Origin: Siphonodentalium dalli
Lineage: Eukaryota > Mollusca > Scaphopoda > Gadilida > Siphonodentaliidae
Assembly: GCA_032622095.1 (NCBI GenBank)
Contig: CP136061.1
Span: 40,923,797-40,987,796, forward strand
DNA length: 64,000 nucleotides
Direction: 5' to 3'
Position numbers and translations under genes: made by a program. Below the pieces are notes generated by a model. The model searched no databases. It was given only the letters and a program-made list of their open reading frames with translations, and was not told where the DNA came from. Positions 23,311-33,790 of this stretch are shown here, piece by piece; position 1 is the first letter of the stretch; each line of letters starts with the position of its first letter.

Positions 23311-23660
23311 GGTGAGGTTTATAAAGTTCGCTGTCAGAAGGGTTCAGAACAACAAAGTTTCAAGGTTTTGTACTGGTGGAATATGATCTCTACGTGCGTT
23401 AGCCAGAGTAGAGATTCATGGTATGATCTAGGTGAGGTTTATAAAGTTCGCTGTCAGAAGGGTTCAGAACAACAAAGTTTCAAGGTTCTGTACTGGTGGA
23501 ATATGATCTCTACGGGCGTTAGCCAGAGTAGAGATTCATGGCATGATCTAGGTGAGGTTTATAAAGTTCACTGTCAGAAGGGTTCAGAACAACAAAATTT
23601 CAATGTTCTGTACTGGTGGAATATGATCTCTGTGTGCCTTAGACATAGTAGAGATTCATA
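23240..23660. repeat. 123-bp tandem repeat, about 3.4 copies
   Basis: The unit GTACTGGTGGAATATGATCT ... GGGTTCAGAACAACAAAGTT is the end of repeat K, amplified in tandem. Its length is a multiple of three, which explains the open frame (YWWNMIS repeats); I regard that as non-coding. Confidence 0.93.
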
Positions 23661-24271
23661 GCATGATGTAATTGTAGTTGACATATTGAATACATCCATT
23701 ACCTCCTCTATGCCCTTATTGATTTGAGTCAGTGTCCCACCTGAGTGATATATCATTTTAATTGGCATGTTCATCCATGCCGCAATTAGGCCCGCAGGTG
23801 TCACCAGATGACAGAATCCTTTGATACTTCATTGAATGCTGTGGTTAACCAGCATGATAATATTATTGCAGCTTACATGTTAATAATGGGATCTGAGATC
23901 ATTACATGTTGGTTCATCAAGTAGCAATTTAATCTTTCAAATATTATTTTAGTGCTGTTTCATTTGTGAAAAGTGTGACCCAGTGGACTTAGTACAGCAT
24001 TAGTAATTAGTTAAATTTATGTGTCATTATACCCCCAAGACTGAAGGATATGGTGGGTATACACATGTATTACGCTGTATCTATATAACGTCGCTATTTG
24101 ACCTGCATTTCACCAGTATTCTGTTTAACCCCCAAACTCCTGTTGCAACCGAATTATTTTTATGACATATTGCGACTGACATTTGGTATATGTATGAACC
24201 AAACAGATAATCTGCGAGGGGAATGAGGCCGCCATACGGACGCTGAGCCGTACTAACGGAAACCCTGGTAT

Positions 24272-24394
24272 ACAGTAAAGCCCTAAATAATCGACTCCTT
24301 AACCACAGCAGAATTATGTGTAATTTTTCAGGATTTAGTTGGAAATATGGCTTGTTGCCATTCATTTCAGAACATTATTTAGGGCATTACTGTA
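24272..24394. mobile_element. Family C element with most of the right arm deleted
   Basis: ACAGTAAAGCCCTAAATAAT through TTGTTGCCATTCATTTC, then the terminal ATTATTTAGGGCATTACTGT only. Same class of deletion as 11882-12014 but with a different breakpoint. Confidence 0.85.
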
Positions 24395-24699
24395 CCTACA
24401 GTACCTGGGTATACTTGATTACATGCGTTCGATCATCAACGTTAATATTAAAGATAGATCGATGGTTCGATCCTCTGTATGTCGGTCTGTCTATCTGTCC
24501 CAGCAGCTATCTCAACCACAGTTTGTCAGATCTCAATGAAATATGGTATGGATCAGTGTTCGTCAGTATGAGGACATTCAATTGGGCATTCAATCATTTT
24601 GTTTGGGTTTCACCTTTATTCATTTGGAAATGTAGCATTTTTTGTCCATCTGCTTGTATGGTTGATGAGAGAGAATGAGAGAGAAATCATATGCATAAA

Positions 24700-24915
24700 C
24701 TAGTCAGGTAAATTGATATTACATAGGCATGACAACACATATTTATATACCTGGGGGTTGATGAGCAAATACTATATTATGCCGGAAATGTTTGGAACCA
24801 AGTGAATTGATATTACATAAGGCTTGAGCAAGATGGCACATGTTTTTATACCTGGGGGTTGATGAGTTAACGATGGCATATGTTTATATACCTGGGGGTT
24901 GATGTGTTAACCTAT
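24700..24915. repeat. Short direct repeats with TTATATACCTGGGGGTTGATG
   Basis: ATATACCTGGGGGTTGATG occurs at 24746, 24837 (as TTATACC..) and 24885, each near CAT-ATGTTTATA. Probably local duplication. Confidence 0.7.
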
Positions 24916-25371
24916 TATTCTAAGCAGACAGGTGAATTTCTTCGCTGCCTCATTGAAGTTTTGAAATGGAAAAGGAATCAATATTTTGCCGGTAGCTCTC
25001 AATAAGTGTCTCTTTTATTGTTCACTTCCTACATATTTACCTGTAGCCAAGCCACGTTCATCAATAATAGATAAAGCACTTTATCGAATCTAACACAATA
25101 AGGTAGTCAGGTCGCTCAGTATGCCTCATCATTGTGATTCCTCCACTGATTCAGTGTATAATTCCACATAAACATGTGATTATTACTGTTTTCATGAGGT
25201 TTGTATTTCAATTTTATCTGTTTTTTTATATCTATATATATCTATTTATCCTGTGCTGTGGACCTGCTGTTATTACAATTTATATTTAATGATATCAACT
25301 TTATTCTGCACTAATATGTTATAAAAGTTAGTGTGTTTAATGTTCCTTTATGGCATTGAATAATTGGTGTG

Positions 25372-25957
25372 TTAACCCTTTTTATACTGTATACTCTCTG
25401 ACGAGTAGTTCCCCAGGCCTGCACATTTTAGGCGAATGACCTTTCAGTTCGCCTGGAGGTTATCTAAAATTAAAATGCCGTAAACGAAAAACAGATGGTG
25501 CCAAAGCTCGTGATAACTAATTCTCACCTTAATTTTTGCTCAATCAAGTCCCAAAATGAGAGAATCAAATTATAATGGTAGTTCAATGAATTGCCCATCT
25601 GTAGTTAATAATAATAGTTGTAGTGACTGATTATAACGGTTTGTGTAATTCTCCTGCTAACCTGGTATGTGTTACCTAAGCACAAACCAGGTGAACGAAA
25701 AATAGGTTACACATAATTTTGAAACCTGCAGGCTTGGTTCCCTTAGAAAATGTTCAGATAATAAGTTCAGTTGTTTGTTGAACTTATTATCTGAACACTT
25801 CCCACCAATGAATATGAATCACTTTGCTCTTATATTATCTTTTTTCTGTCTGTCGTCTGATTTTATTGCCTGAACACCCCTCCAAATGTATAATAGACCA
25901 TTCCAATGTATACTGTTATAACTGAATGGGAGAATCCATTGAGTATAGAAAGGGTTA
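25372..25957. mobile_element. Family B element (TTAA type)
   Basis: Ends TTAACCCTTTTTATACTG and GAGTATAGAAAGGGTTAA. It contains a perfect hairpin GTTCAGATAATAAGTTCA..TGAACTTATTATCTGAAC (25750-25797). Related copies lie at 32068, 54838 and 61747. Confidence 0.88.
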
Positions 25958-26132
25958 ATATGTTTCAGTGGACCTGGCTGGTTAAATAATTTGGGGGTAG
26001 GAGATCAACACATACATTGTATATAACTCTGTGCGGAAAACTTCCAACCAAACCTGTTGACATCGCACTGAAAAAAAGCTTCTTTTTTAATACTTTGATG
26101 CGTGATTTTCATAGTAAAACAACTTGGCACCT

Positions 26133-26351
26133 ACAGTAATGCCCTAAATAATCGACTCCTTAACCACAGCAGAATTGTGGGTAATTTTTCAGGATTTAGT
26201 ATGAAATATGGCTTGTTGCCATTCATTGGAAAGCTCTCCTCACTGAGAGCTTTCCAATGAATGGCAACAAGCCATATTTCCTACTAAATCCTGAAAAATT
26301 ACACATAATTCTGCTGTGGATAAGGAGTCGATTATTTAGGGCATTACTGTA
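26133..26351. mobile_element. Family C foldback, complete
   Basis: ACAGTAATGCCCTAAATAAT and ATTATTTAGGGCATTACTGT ends with near-perfect pairing across the whole 219 bp. Confidence 0.92.
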
Positions 26352-26693
26352 TTTACCCTGTAGCCAAGCCATGTATATTAATAATAAATAAAGCATTTGA
26401 TCAAATCTATACAATACGGTAGCGAGATCACTCAGTATACGGCTTATTCATGTGATTCCTTAACTGATTCAGCGTGTAATTTCACCATAAACATGTCCTT
26501 ATTACACGTCCCATGAGGTTTGTATTTAGATTTTATCTCTCGTCTATTATTGTGCAGCGCAACTATGTGATTATTACAATTTAATTTTAATGTTAATACT
26601 GGTTAATACTGCACTTATAATTATTAACTCTAATGCATTCAGATTGCCTTATAAGTCTCAGATGATGGGTGCTTTCCTTCAGTGTTTCATATG

Positions 26694-27153
26694 TGTGACC
26701 CGCCATATCAAATCCAGTCGTAAGTCGGGATTTTTTTTACCCTGTGCCAATGCATTCTCTTATATATGCGAGTCGACCATAGGTCGCCTCGCATATATAA
26801 GAGAATGCATTGGCCTAACTTTCTTTTACAATTTTAATAATTTTTTCTTGTATTGTTTAACAATTTTATAATTTCACCCATACAGAGCCCCAGACAAACA
26901 TGTGCAGACAACACTCTTCTATATGCTTCTATATATGTGTGGGGCTCCCTGCAGGGTAATGGATGTTTTTTATTTTATGTCCTAAAAATTGTAAGAAACA
27001 TTTATTTAAAAAAAATGATAAAAAATTGTTAGGCCAATGCATTCTCTTATATATGCGAGGCGATCTATGGTCGACTCGCATATATAAGAGAATGCATTGG
27101 CACAGGGTAAAAAAAATCCCGACTTACGACTGGATTTGATATGGTGGGTCACA
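26694..27153. mobile_element. Family A foldback, TGTGACCCGCC type, complete
   Basis: Third copy of this type. It has two full palindromes (26747-26816 and 27030-27101) and the same spacer as 16443-16890. Confidence 0.92.
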
Positions 27154-27657
27154 TATTATTTAATGGTGGATTTTATGTCTTGTTATTATTGATGAGAGGG
27201 GAGAACTGCAGTAAGGGTGGCTTTTTTAGGAAGTCTAGGGCCCTTTGTGTCTTTTGGGCCCTGGGTTGATTTTTGTATTATGGGTAATTGTATATATTAT
27301 AATATATATATATAAGATAGATGAATTGACAGGGGAAGTGGTATAGTGAGTGAAAGATTCCAGACTGTTTTTCACATCATTCATGTGGAAAGGATTAATC
27401 TTCGTTATGACAGTATGTTGCTTTGGGTACTAAAACTGTCTGCCAGGATTGAACCCCGACATGGGCGAAAATCGGGACTGATTTTCGGGACTGATTTTCA
27501 AGCTTGATCTGAGTTGAGGGACATCTTGATGTGCCATACCGATCGATACATAGCCTTTTCGATAAGAAATGAGAATTTGTTTACGCTCACTGAAGCAAGC
27601 ACATTTGAGACAATGAACACTCATACTGAGTCGTGCCTCCATAAATCTATATATATA

Positions 27658-27747
27658 TCTGAACACCCTTGGAAATGAAGATACACCATTCCAAAATGTA
27701 CTTTTACAATTTAATGGGAGAATCTGTTTAATATTGGAAGGATTGAG
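27658..27747. mobile_element. Family B right-end fragment
   Basis: CTGAACACCCTTGGAAATGA, ACACCATTCCAAAATGTAC and ATGGGAGAATCTGTTTAATA match the right third of family B, worn at the terminus. Confidence 0.7.
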
Positions 27748-27849
27748 GTGACTTCAAGTTCAATATATAAAAACTATGATCATATGACATATGTTTTGCA
27801 GATATAATTGAGGTTTTAGGAGGGTTATACATGTAGTATCTATATATAT

Positions 27850-28064
27850 ACAGTAATGATCTAATTAATCGACCCCTTAACCACAGCAGAATTATGGGTA
27901 ACTTTTCAGGATTTAGTCGGAAATATGGCTTGTTGCCATTCATCGGAAAGCTCTCCCCGAGAGCTTTCCGATGAATGGCAACAAGCCATATTTCCGACTA
28001 AATCCTGAAAAGTTACCCATAATTCTGCTGTGGTTAAGGGGTCGATTAATTAGAGCATTACTGC
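27850..28064. mobile_element. Family C foldback, complete
   Basis: ACAGTAATGATCTAATTAAT ... ATTAATTAGAGCATTACTGC; near-perfect arms meet at TCTCCCCGAGAG near 27958. It ends about 30 bp before the decoy copy of exon 3. Confidence 0.92.
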
Positions 28065-28074
28065 AGTTGCCTAT

Positions 28075-28375
28075 CAATTGTCATATTTTTACAGATATAA
28101 TTGAAGATATAGTCTGGGTGGATCAGATGAAAGTAGGGACGAGAAATATTGAACAGAGGAATAACACCAGGGGTGGTGGCAGGGGAGGGATCAGGAGGAA
28201 ACAGCCCCCCTGTCGGGAGGGTTAGCCCCCGTGTCAGTGAGGTCTGCAGTGGTCAGCCCTGTAGCTGTAGCCCCCCCCCCCCCCCCCCCCCCCCCTGTCG
28301 GGGCTCATAGCCCCTGCATTAGGGAAATCCTGATGTCACCCCTGAGTAACACGTCAAAGCAGACAGAAACTTGAT
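28075..28375 (+). pseudogene. Decoy copy of the start of exon 3, split by a hAT MITE
   Basis: ATTTTTACAGATATAATTGA, GAAGATATAGTCTGGGTGGA and GAAATATTGAACAGAGGA reproduce the acceptor and first 75 or so bases of exon 3 (29200-29285). Similarity resumes after the inserted element with GTAACACGTCAAAGCAGACA and fades at about 28370. The acceptor is intact, but the inserted element breaks the copy and there is no matching donor. Confidence 0.88.
28168..28344. mobile_element. hAT-type MITE with CAGGGGTG ends
   Basis: 177 bp, ends CAGGGGTG and CACCCCTG. Flanks AATAACAC (28160) and AGTAACAC (28345) match in 7 of 8 bases, as a hAT target duplication would. Inside are G-rich blocks and a run of about 27 C (28270-28296). 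It splits the exon 3 copy. Confidence 0.85.
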
Positions 28376-28772
28376 GTGACACAATCTGCAACTGATGATC
28401 ATATCAGAACATTTTGGCATCTTTTTAACTCATTGGGAGTCAATTTTCCAAATTTGTCTAAATTCTACTTTTGGCATAAATAAAATCTGCTATTTTGCTA
28501 TTTTTGGGTCTACGTTCTGAAACTCTTTTGAAAATTCAATTAAACTGCTTGTCTTCCACTTCAAAATTTATGTCATGAGAATGAGGATCAATATGGCTGC
28601 GATGAATTGGGATCATGGTCATTATAATATGTAGGCTCTTTAATATGACTAGCAGACATAGTCCCCTTTAATATGACCAGCAGAATCCTCCTCTTTCTCA
28701 TGTCATCCGTACATTTATGTACCACATTTATTATGTGGGGAAATTATATGACATTATATATTTCACTATACA

Positions 28773-28989
28773 TGCAGTAATGCTCTAATTAATCGACTCC
28801 TTAAACACAGAAGAATTATGGGTAACTTTTCAGGATTTAGTCGGAAATATGGCTTGTTGTCATTCATCGGAAAGCTCTCGGTGAGAGCTTTCCGATGAAT
28901 GGTAACAAGCCATATTTCCGACTAAATCCTGAAAAGTTACCCATAATTCTGCTGTAGTTAAAGAGTTGATTACTTAGGGCATTACTGTA
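28773..28989. mobile_element. Family C foldback, complete
   Basis: GCAGTAATGCTCTAATTAAT ... TTACTTAGGGCATTACTGTA, arms nearly perfect, loop GCTCTCGGTGAGAGC. Confidence 0.9.
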
Positions 28990-28997
28990 CCTTATAT

Positions 28998-29083
28998 TTA
29001 GTTGACAAATGGAAAGGCTTTATAGTTCGTCAGCCAGTTTTTTAGTTGACAAATGGAAAGGCTTTATAGTTCGTCAGCCACAT
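28998..29083. repeat. Direct duplication of about 43 bp
   Basis: TTAGTTGACAAATGGAAAGG and CTTTATAGTTCGTCAGCCA occur twice back to back. Confidence 0.93.
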
Positions 29084-29214
29084 CTCCATTCTGACTTGTT
29101 ACTGTCATTCCAGAGGGGTATGTGTGATTTTCGCTGACCCTGTCAGATGTACGTGTCACCTAGTCAGACACCCACTTAACTGTTATGGTTACCTATAAAA
29201 CATTTTTTTTACAG

Positions 29215-30287
29215 ATATAATTGAAGATATAGTCGGGGTGGATGAGATGAAAGAGGGGGAGAGAAATATTGAACAGAGGAGTAACACATCGAAGCAGACG
29301 GATACGTATAACGATTTAAACTCGAGTTTATCTAGCCTCAAAAAACCTGCCAACCGCGATTCCCCGACTTTCCAGAATGGAGACATAACTCACGCTGATT
29401 CTCAGTCACCAATCGAGAACGGATCCCCTGAAAAAGTGAACGGTAATCTGGCATACGACACAAGTTTGATAGACGAGATTTTAGGTCAGCAGGACTCGTA
29501 TCAATCTCGTGTCATTCAACAGAGTCCTCCGGGTCAAAGTCCGACCGAAGGCAATTCGACACATAGTTCTCCGTTTCATGAATATTCAAGATCACCAACG
29601 AACTCTAAAACCCATGATGTAGATGAAATGCTTTCTGCGCAGACGTCATCGGCTTTATTATCAGCTGCGAGACCATCGCCTGAGAATTCCGATCACGGGT
29701 CAAATCGTCAGACGCCAAACATGAGTCCAGCTCGGTCCAGTCCTGCTGTTCAATCTCCTGCTCCTGTGCGGCCGTCATCGAGAGGCTCCGCACACAGTGC
29801 AAGTTCTGTGCAACCTCAGATGAATAATAATATAATTGACGATGTTCTTGGAAAGCTCGGACAACCTGTGGAGGCGACGCCAGTTGAGGGCCGCCAGTAT
29901 ACACCGACTGATGACAAACTTTATGGCACACCAGACAAAAGTCAAAAGTTTGGTATCAGTTCACAAGGAAGTCGCATGAGCAGTCGCACTGGAAGTGAGG
30001 CAGAGTTAGATTTGTCAGATAACCGGAGTAGCTCGGCAAGCAGTATGAACAGACCCCCGAATACAGATCGGTCGTCGGTGTATTCTAACATGTCGACGGG
30101 ACCGGCCAGATCAGGCAGCGCTTCCAGTTTAACTAAATTGGGGAAATATCAATCTGCGGAGACGGATAACAGATCACCGGGTGTTCCAAATACGTCATCG
30201 CGATTTACTAATGGTTCACGGTCGAGCTCGAGATTGGTGCCGCCCGCCGGAAGTAGTAAGGGCCCCGTGGAGAATGGACATGCTGAG
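29215..30287 (+). CDS. Exon 3: long Ser/Thr/Pro-rich disordered region
   Basis: This is the longest exon (1,073 nt). The acceptor TTTTTTTTACAG precedes 29215; two bases complete the split Asp codon from exon 2, and the exon then reads IIEDIVGVDEMKEGERNIEQ. It ends GHAE|GTAATA at 30288 in phase 0. The 357 residues are rich in Ser, Pro, Asn and Arg, with many SP and RSS sites (SPTEGNSTHSSP, SPARSSPAVQSPAPVRPSS), the usual look of a disordered region phosphorylated by proline-directed kinases. A short acidic-hydrophobic motif recurs: IIEDIVG, LIDEILG, VDEMLS and IIDDVLG. The frame runs on past the donor into a family A transposon (30316-30562) before stopping, so a longer reading is an intron artefact. 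A broken copy of the exon's first 80 or so bases lies 1.1 kb upstream. Confidence 0.92.
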
Positions 30288-30315
30288 GTAATATTTTATA
30301 TCATTATACCTCAAA

Positions 30316-30562
30316 TTAACCGTTTAATGATGGGAGCTGTACTGGTTCAGCATTAAAGATCCTGTGCCAGTGCATTTTCTTATATATAGAGAATCTACAC
30401 ATATATAAGAGAATGCACTGGCTTACAAGGTAAAGTAAATATTGTTAGGCCAATGTATTCTCTTATATATGCGAGGCTTCATACAGGACTCGCATATATA
30501 AGAGAATGCATTGGCACAGGGTTTTCGCAAAATTACAGGAAGCTCCAGTCATGGAAGGTTAA
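30316..30562. mobile_element. Family A foldback, CATGAC type, 28 bp after exon 3
   Basis: Ends TTAACCGTTTAATGATGGGA (worn) and CCAGTCATGGAAGGTTAA. Two hairpins: CCAGTGCATTTTCTT.. (short loop) and GCCAATGTATTCTC.. (30450-30515). Confidence 0.85.
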
Positions 30563-30675
30563 CTTTTATCCTCATGTTCATTGTATTTTCGTAAACATGA
30601 ATGAATGCAAGTCCTAGAAGAATTCCACTTGGCTCAAATTGTGTCGTGTTTCTCTTTTCAACCTGAAGATTCAGT

Positions 30676-30776
30676 TAGAACAACATAACATAGAACCATA
30701 GATCATGCCATGAATCTCTACTATAGACAATGGTTTTCGCAAAATTTCAGGCAGCTCCAGTCATGGAAGGGTTAAG
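30676..30776. mobile_element. Fragments of repeat K and of a family A right end
   Basis: AGATCATGCCATGAATCTCT (30700) matches repeat K; GGTTTTCGCAAAATTTCAGG and CAGTCATGGAAGGGTTAA (30732-30776) match a family A right end without its hairpins. Confidence 0.7.
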
Positions 30777-30986
30777 ACACCGTAATTAATTCCCCATTAG
30801 ATTCTATTACTCATCTCACAATGATTCCCTCCCATGAAATGCATTGGGGTCATGATGTCATCACGATTCACTAATAGTTTGTGATCATATATGAAAATGG
30901 CAGGATGAAGAACATGAATGACATATAATTTTAGGATTCTGCTTGCAATAAACAATGGGTCGGTACAGGTCGGTATGAGAATTATA

Positions 30987-31330
30987 TTATAGTTCTAATT
31001 GCTCTCTATTGCAATATGAAGAGTTTGTTTGCATACGATGAATTTCCCCATGCTTCGATGTCGTATACCAGGAGACTCTGAGTGAGATATATATATTTCT
31101 TAGCGCTGATCGGGGTAGAAAGTGTTTTACTCTATTTATGGCATATAATGCTTTTCTGAGCTTGAAACAAACAAAGTAACTGTTGATGTGTTCTTTGAAA
31201 GTCAAAGCCTTGTCTAGGACTATGCGAAAGAATTTACAGGTGGCATTTTCAGATGTGCCAGTCACGCATTCATTTGTTTTTCCATCCAGAAATAGGAATC
31301 TGTCCCAACAATTATTCTGATTTTTTAATC
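30987..31330 (-). mobile_element. LINE reverse-transcriptase fragment
   Basis: On the minus strand the frame reads FRIVLDKALTFKEHINSYFV, then CFKLRKALYAINRVKHFLPR, then SALRNIYISL. This matches the region downstream of the catalytic core in many non-LTR reverse transcriptases (FLGIxLD..LxWxxHI..xLxKALYAIxRxxxFLP). It is short, has no intact ends, and is a dead remnant. Confidence 0.8.
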
Positions 31331-31835
31331 GTGTTGAAAAGCATGTATTTCATTGTATAAGTGTTTAATATTAACTTATTGGCTATGCGGCAGTCATAGA
31401 TTGACTGCAATTCATAATTAGATCTGAATATAATGAATGATTAGTCTAGATAAAATTATATATTTTTAAAAGATTAGAATTGAAAGATAAGTTATACCAT
31501 TGGAGATGAGAAATGCCTAACAGAATTAACCAAATAATGAGAAGTAAAGGTGACAAGTAAAAACATGCTAATTAAATTTATTGCTGACTGACTGAATAAA
31601 GCAATTAAGATTAATTAACTAGACCAGCCCACTGACCAGTGGTGAACTACCATAATAACCCAAGCTGTGATAAAACATTACTAAAGTGATAACGAGCTTG
31701 TAACAATAAGTGCTGGAGATATCTCATTAACAATTAATTTAGAATAGCCAATGAATGAAACTCTAAAAACTTTAAAATCCTAATACAACAGTCTATAAAG
31801 ATTGACCTTGTGTTACAGTCATGGAAATTTAATTT

Positions 31836-31870
31836 TGATCCCTGTTGATGAGTCGTGAAGTTGAGATATA
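31836..31870 (+). repeat. Intronic copy of part of exon 4
   Basis: CTGTTGATGAGTCGTGAAG at 31842 repeats GTGTTGATGAGTCGTGAAG at 31911 in exon 4, followed by TTGAGATATA versus CCGATATA. The copy lies 5' of the acceptor. Confidence 0.85.
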
Positions 31871-31895
31871 TATTATTTTGATTTTGCTCTTACAG

Positions 31896-32045
31896 AATGA
31901 CGTTAAGTCTGTGTTGATGAGTCGTGAAGCCGATATAAAGGAGATGAGACTGCAGATCAATGATTTGAAGGATATCAACCGAACGTTGAGGTCCGACCTC
32001 GAGCATTCTGATGCCTCCAAGGGATCAAGTATTCCAGCCACCCAG
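31896..32045 (+). CDS. Exon 4: coiled-coil segment
   Basis: The acceptor is TTTTGCTCTTACAG and the donor is CACCCAG|GTATGC. The exon is exactly 50 codons, phase 0 at both ends. It encodes NDVKSVLMSREADIKEMRLQ and then INDLKDINRTLRSDLEHSD, with leucine/isoleucine heptads typical of a parallel coiled coil. Because it is symmetric it could be skipped without changing frame. About 50 bases upstream of the exon, at 31843-31866, a short copy of its own sequence (TTGATGAGTCGTGAAG) occurs in the intron. A family B transposon starts 22 bases after the donor. Confidence 0.9.
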
Positions 32046-32067
32046 GTATGCACTGAGATAAATAATA

Positions 32068-32262
32068 TTAACCCTTTCTATACTAAATGGATTCTCACAT
32101 TCAGGTATTAAAGTATTCATTGGAATGGTCTATTACTCATTTAGAGGGGTGTTCAGGTTATAAAAGCAGACGACAGAAAAACAGATAATACAAGAGCAGA
32201 AGGATTCATATTCATTGGAGGGAAATGTTCAGATAATAAGTTCAGCAAACGACCTGTGAGTA
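32068..32262. mobile_element. Family B element, right end lost, 22 bp after exon 4
   Basis: Left end TTAACCCTTTCTATACTAAA, then ATGGTCTATTACTCATTTAG and GAAATGTTCAGATAATAAGT. It stops near GCAAACGACC; no TTAA right end. Confidence 0.85.
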
Positions 32263-32818
32263 TTTAGGATATAAATGGTTAAAGATGGTCTATATCTTCC
32301 CAGAAAGTTTTATATAGATTCCCGGGTATAAAATGATAGATATGATTCAAGGTTACCTGTCCGAAATTGCTTCTATCAGTTAAAATTGATTTTATTTTGA
32401 TTTTTCTTGTACTATACATACAACAATTTGGGACAGTTTTACAGGCTATTTTTAGAACAGATGTGTTCGGAATGTAGCAACAGAGGGTACACTATCTTGT
32501 TAGGCCAAAGAAAAAAATATTTGTGGTTTGGGTTTCCCAAAATAGAATTTTTTCTAAAAAGATTTAAAAAAACACAATTTGAGCAACTCAGAATAGGTTG
32601 ATTTCTTGGTAAAAGTATGGTGCAATATTAAAATTTATACAATAATAATCAAAAGTAGTTTTATGTCAATCTTGGAGAGTAAAATATGCACATGAAAAGT
32701 AATAAGAATATATCAAAATAAAAAAAATAATTAAAAAATACAATTTCAGGCCTACCTACCGACCCTATTTTTTCGGCTTGTAACCCAAACCAACCATTTT
32801 CTTTTCTTTGGCCTTAGC

Positions 32819-32892
32819 ACTTTGGGAGACTTGCATATATAAGATAATGTATTGGCAAAATTTAAGGAAGCTCCAGTCATGGAAGGGTTAAC
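32819..32892. mobile_element. Family A right-end fragment
   Basis: One hairpin arm (CTTGCATATATAAGATAATG..TTGG) and the right end CCAGTCATGGAAGGGTTAA remain. It sits about 70 bp before exon 5. Confidence 0.8.
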
Positions 32893-32962
32893 AAGATTGT
32901 GTTATGTTTGCTTATTCTGAAAAAAAAACATGATAAATATTGTGTTCTATTTACATTTCTAG

Positions 32963-33128
32963 TGGGAGGTCAAATATAAGGAGACATTTAGTTCAAAAGA
33001 GATTCTTGCGAAGGAAGTGGTAAAGTTACGAGAGGAGCTGGATGATGTTTACAGTGCTCACGAGGGCGGACACGCCAGTCTGAATAGATACAGTCCGAAC
33101 AACTCATACGCGCTACAGAGGAAAATAG
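32963..33128 (+). CDS. Exon 5: coiled-coil segment
   Basis: The acceptor is TTTACATTTCTAG. The frame reads WEVKYKETFSSKEILAKEVV, then KLREELDDVYSAHEGGHASL, then NRYSPNNSYALQRKI. The donor is AATAG|GTATAT at 33129, leaving phase 1. The first two thirds are a charged coiled coil (KEVVKLREELDDVY); the end is Asn/Ser-rich and probably a break in the coil. It joins exon 6 through a split Ala codon. Confidence 0.9.
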
Positions 33129-33344
33129 GTATATATATGAAACACATGGCATAGTCCGAACAACACCTATGTTATACAGTGGAATATTGTTATGTGTACC
33201 ACATAAACATATGGCTCAGTCCGAAATAACCTCCATGGTATACAGTGGAAAATTATATGTGTATATATATGGATCACATGGCAGTCTGACCATATACAGG
33301 CCTAATAATCCCTAGAGGAAAATACATCTGTATTCAGCACCGTC

Positions 33345-33450
33345 CCAACAAGCACTATGAAAATCGTTATGTATACCTACAAAACAAACGCTAATTATTA
33401 TGTATACCTACAAAACAAACACTAATTATTATGTATACCTACAAAACAAA
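33345..33450. repeat. Tandem repeat of about 33 bp, three copies
   Basis: TTATGTATACCTACAAAACA plus AACACTAATTA, three near-identical copies. Confidence 0.92.
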
Positions 33451-33565
33451 CACTAATTTTTTCCAAAATTGATTACAGGGTTATGATTTCTGTTCATTCA
33501 GTTACTCCATTAAAATTTTACCTTGCAATTTCAGCAACAGTAGTTGAATGTTTAATGCGATACGT

Positions 33566-33790
33566 TCTTCTGCAAATTAGGGGATATAGAAACTGAAGAA
33601 AAGGGGAAAAGTAACTAAAAATAATATTAATTTGAGAATATATAGATACTTCCCAGAAGATGAGGTTTAAGCAGAATGAGGTTCCCAGAGGGTGAATTTA
33701 GTGATGCTAGCCCACTGTGCAGGGTGGCATCACTAAATTCCCCCTCTAGGGACCTCATTCTACAAATGACCGACACTATTTCAAGACTTG
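33566..33790. mobile_element. Family D element, left-truncated
   Basis: Internal family D sequence (CTGCAAATTAGGGGATATAG, AAGTAACTAAAAATAATATT) is shared with 57885-57990, followed by GCAGAATGAGGTTCCCAGAG and its inverted partner and the right end CACTATTTCAAGACTTG. Confidence 0.8.

Noticed and set aside
23248-23661. 137-codon frame with YWWNMIS repeats
   Set aside because: Translation of a 123-bp tandem repeat derived from repeat K; no start context, no splice phase agreement and no domain.
29605-29931. Minus-strand 108-codon frame
   Set aside because: Shadow of exon 3 on the opposite strand.
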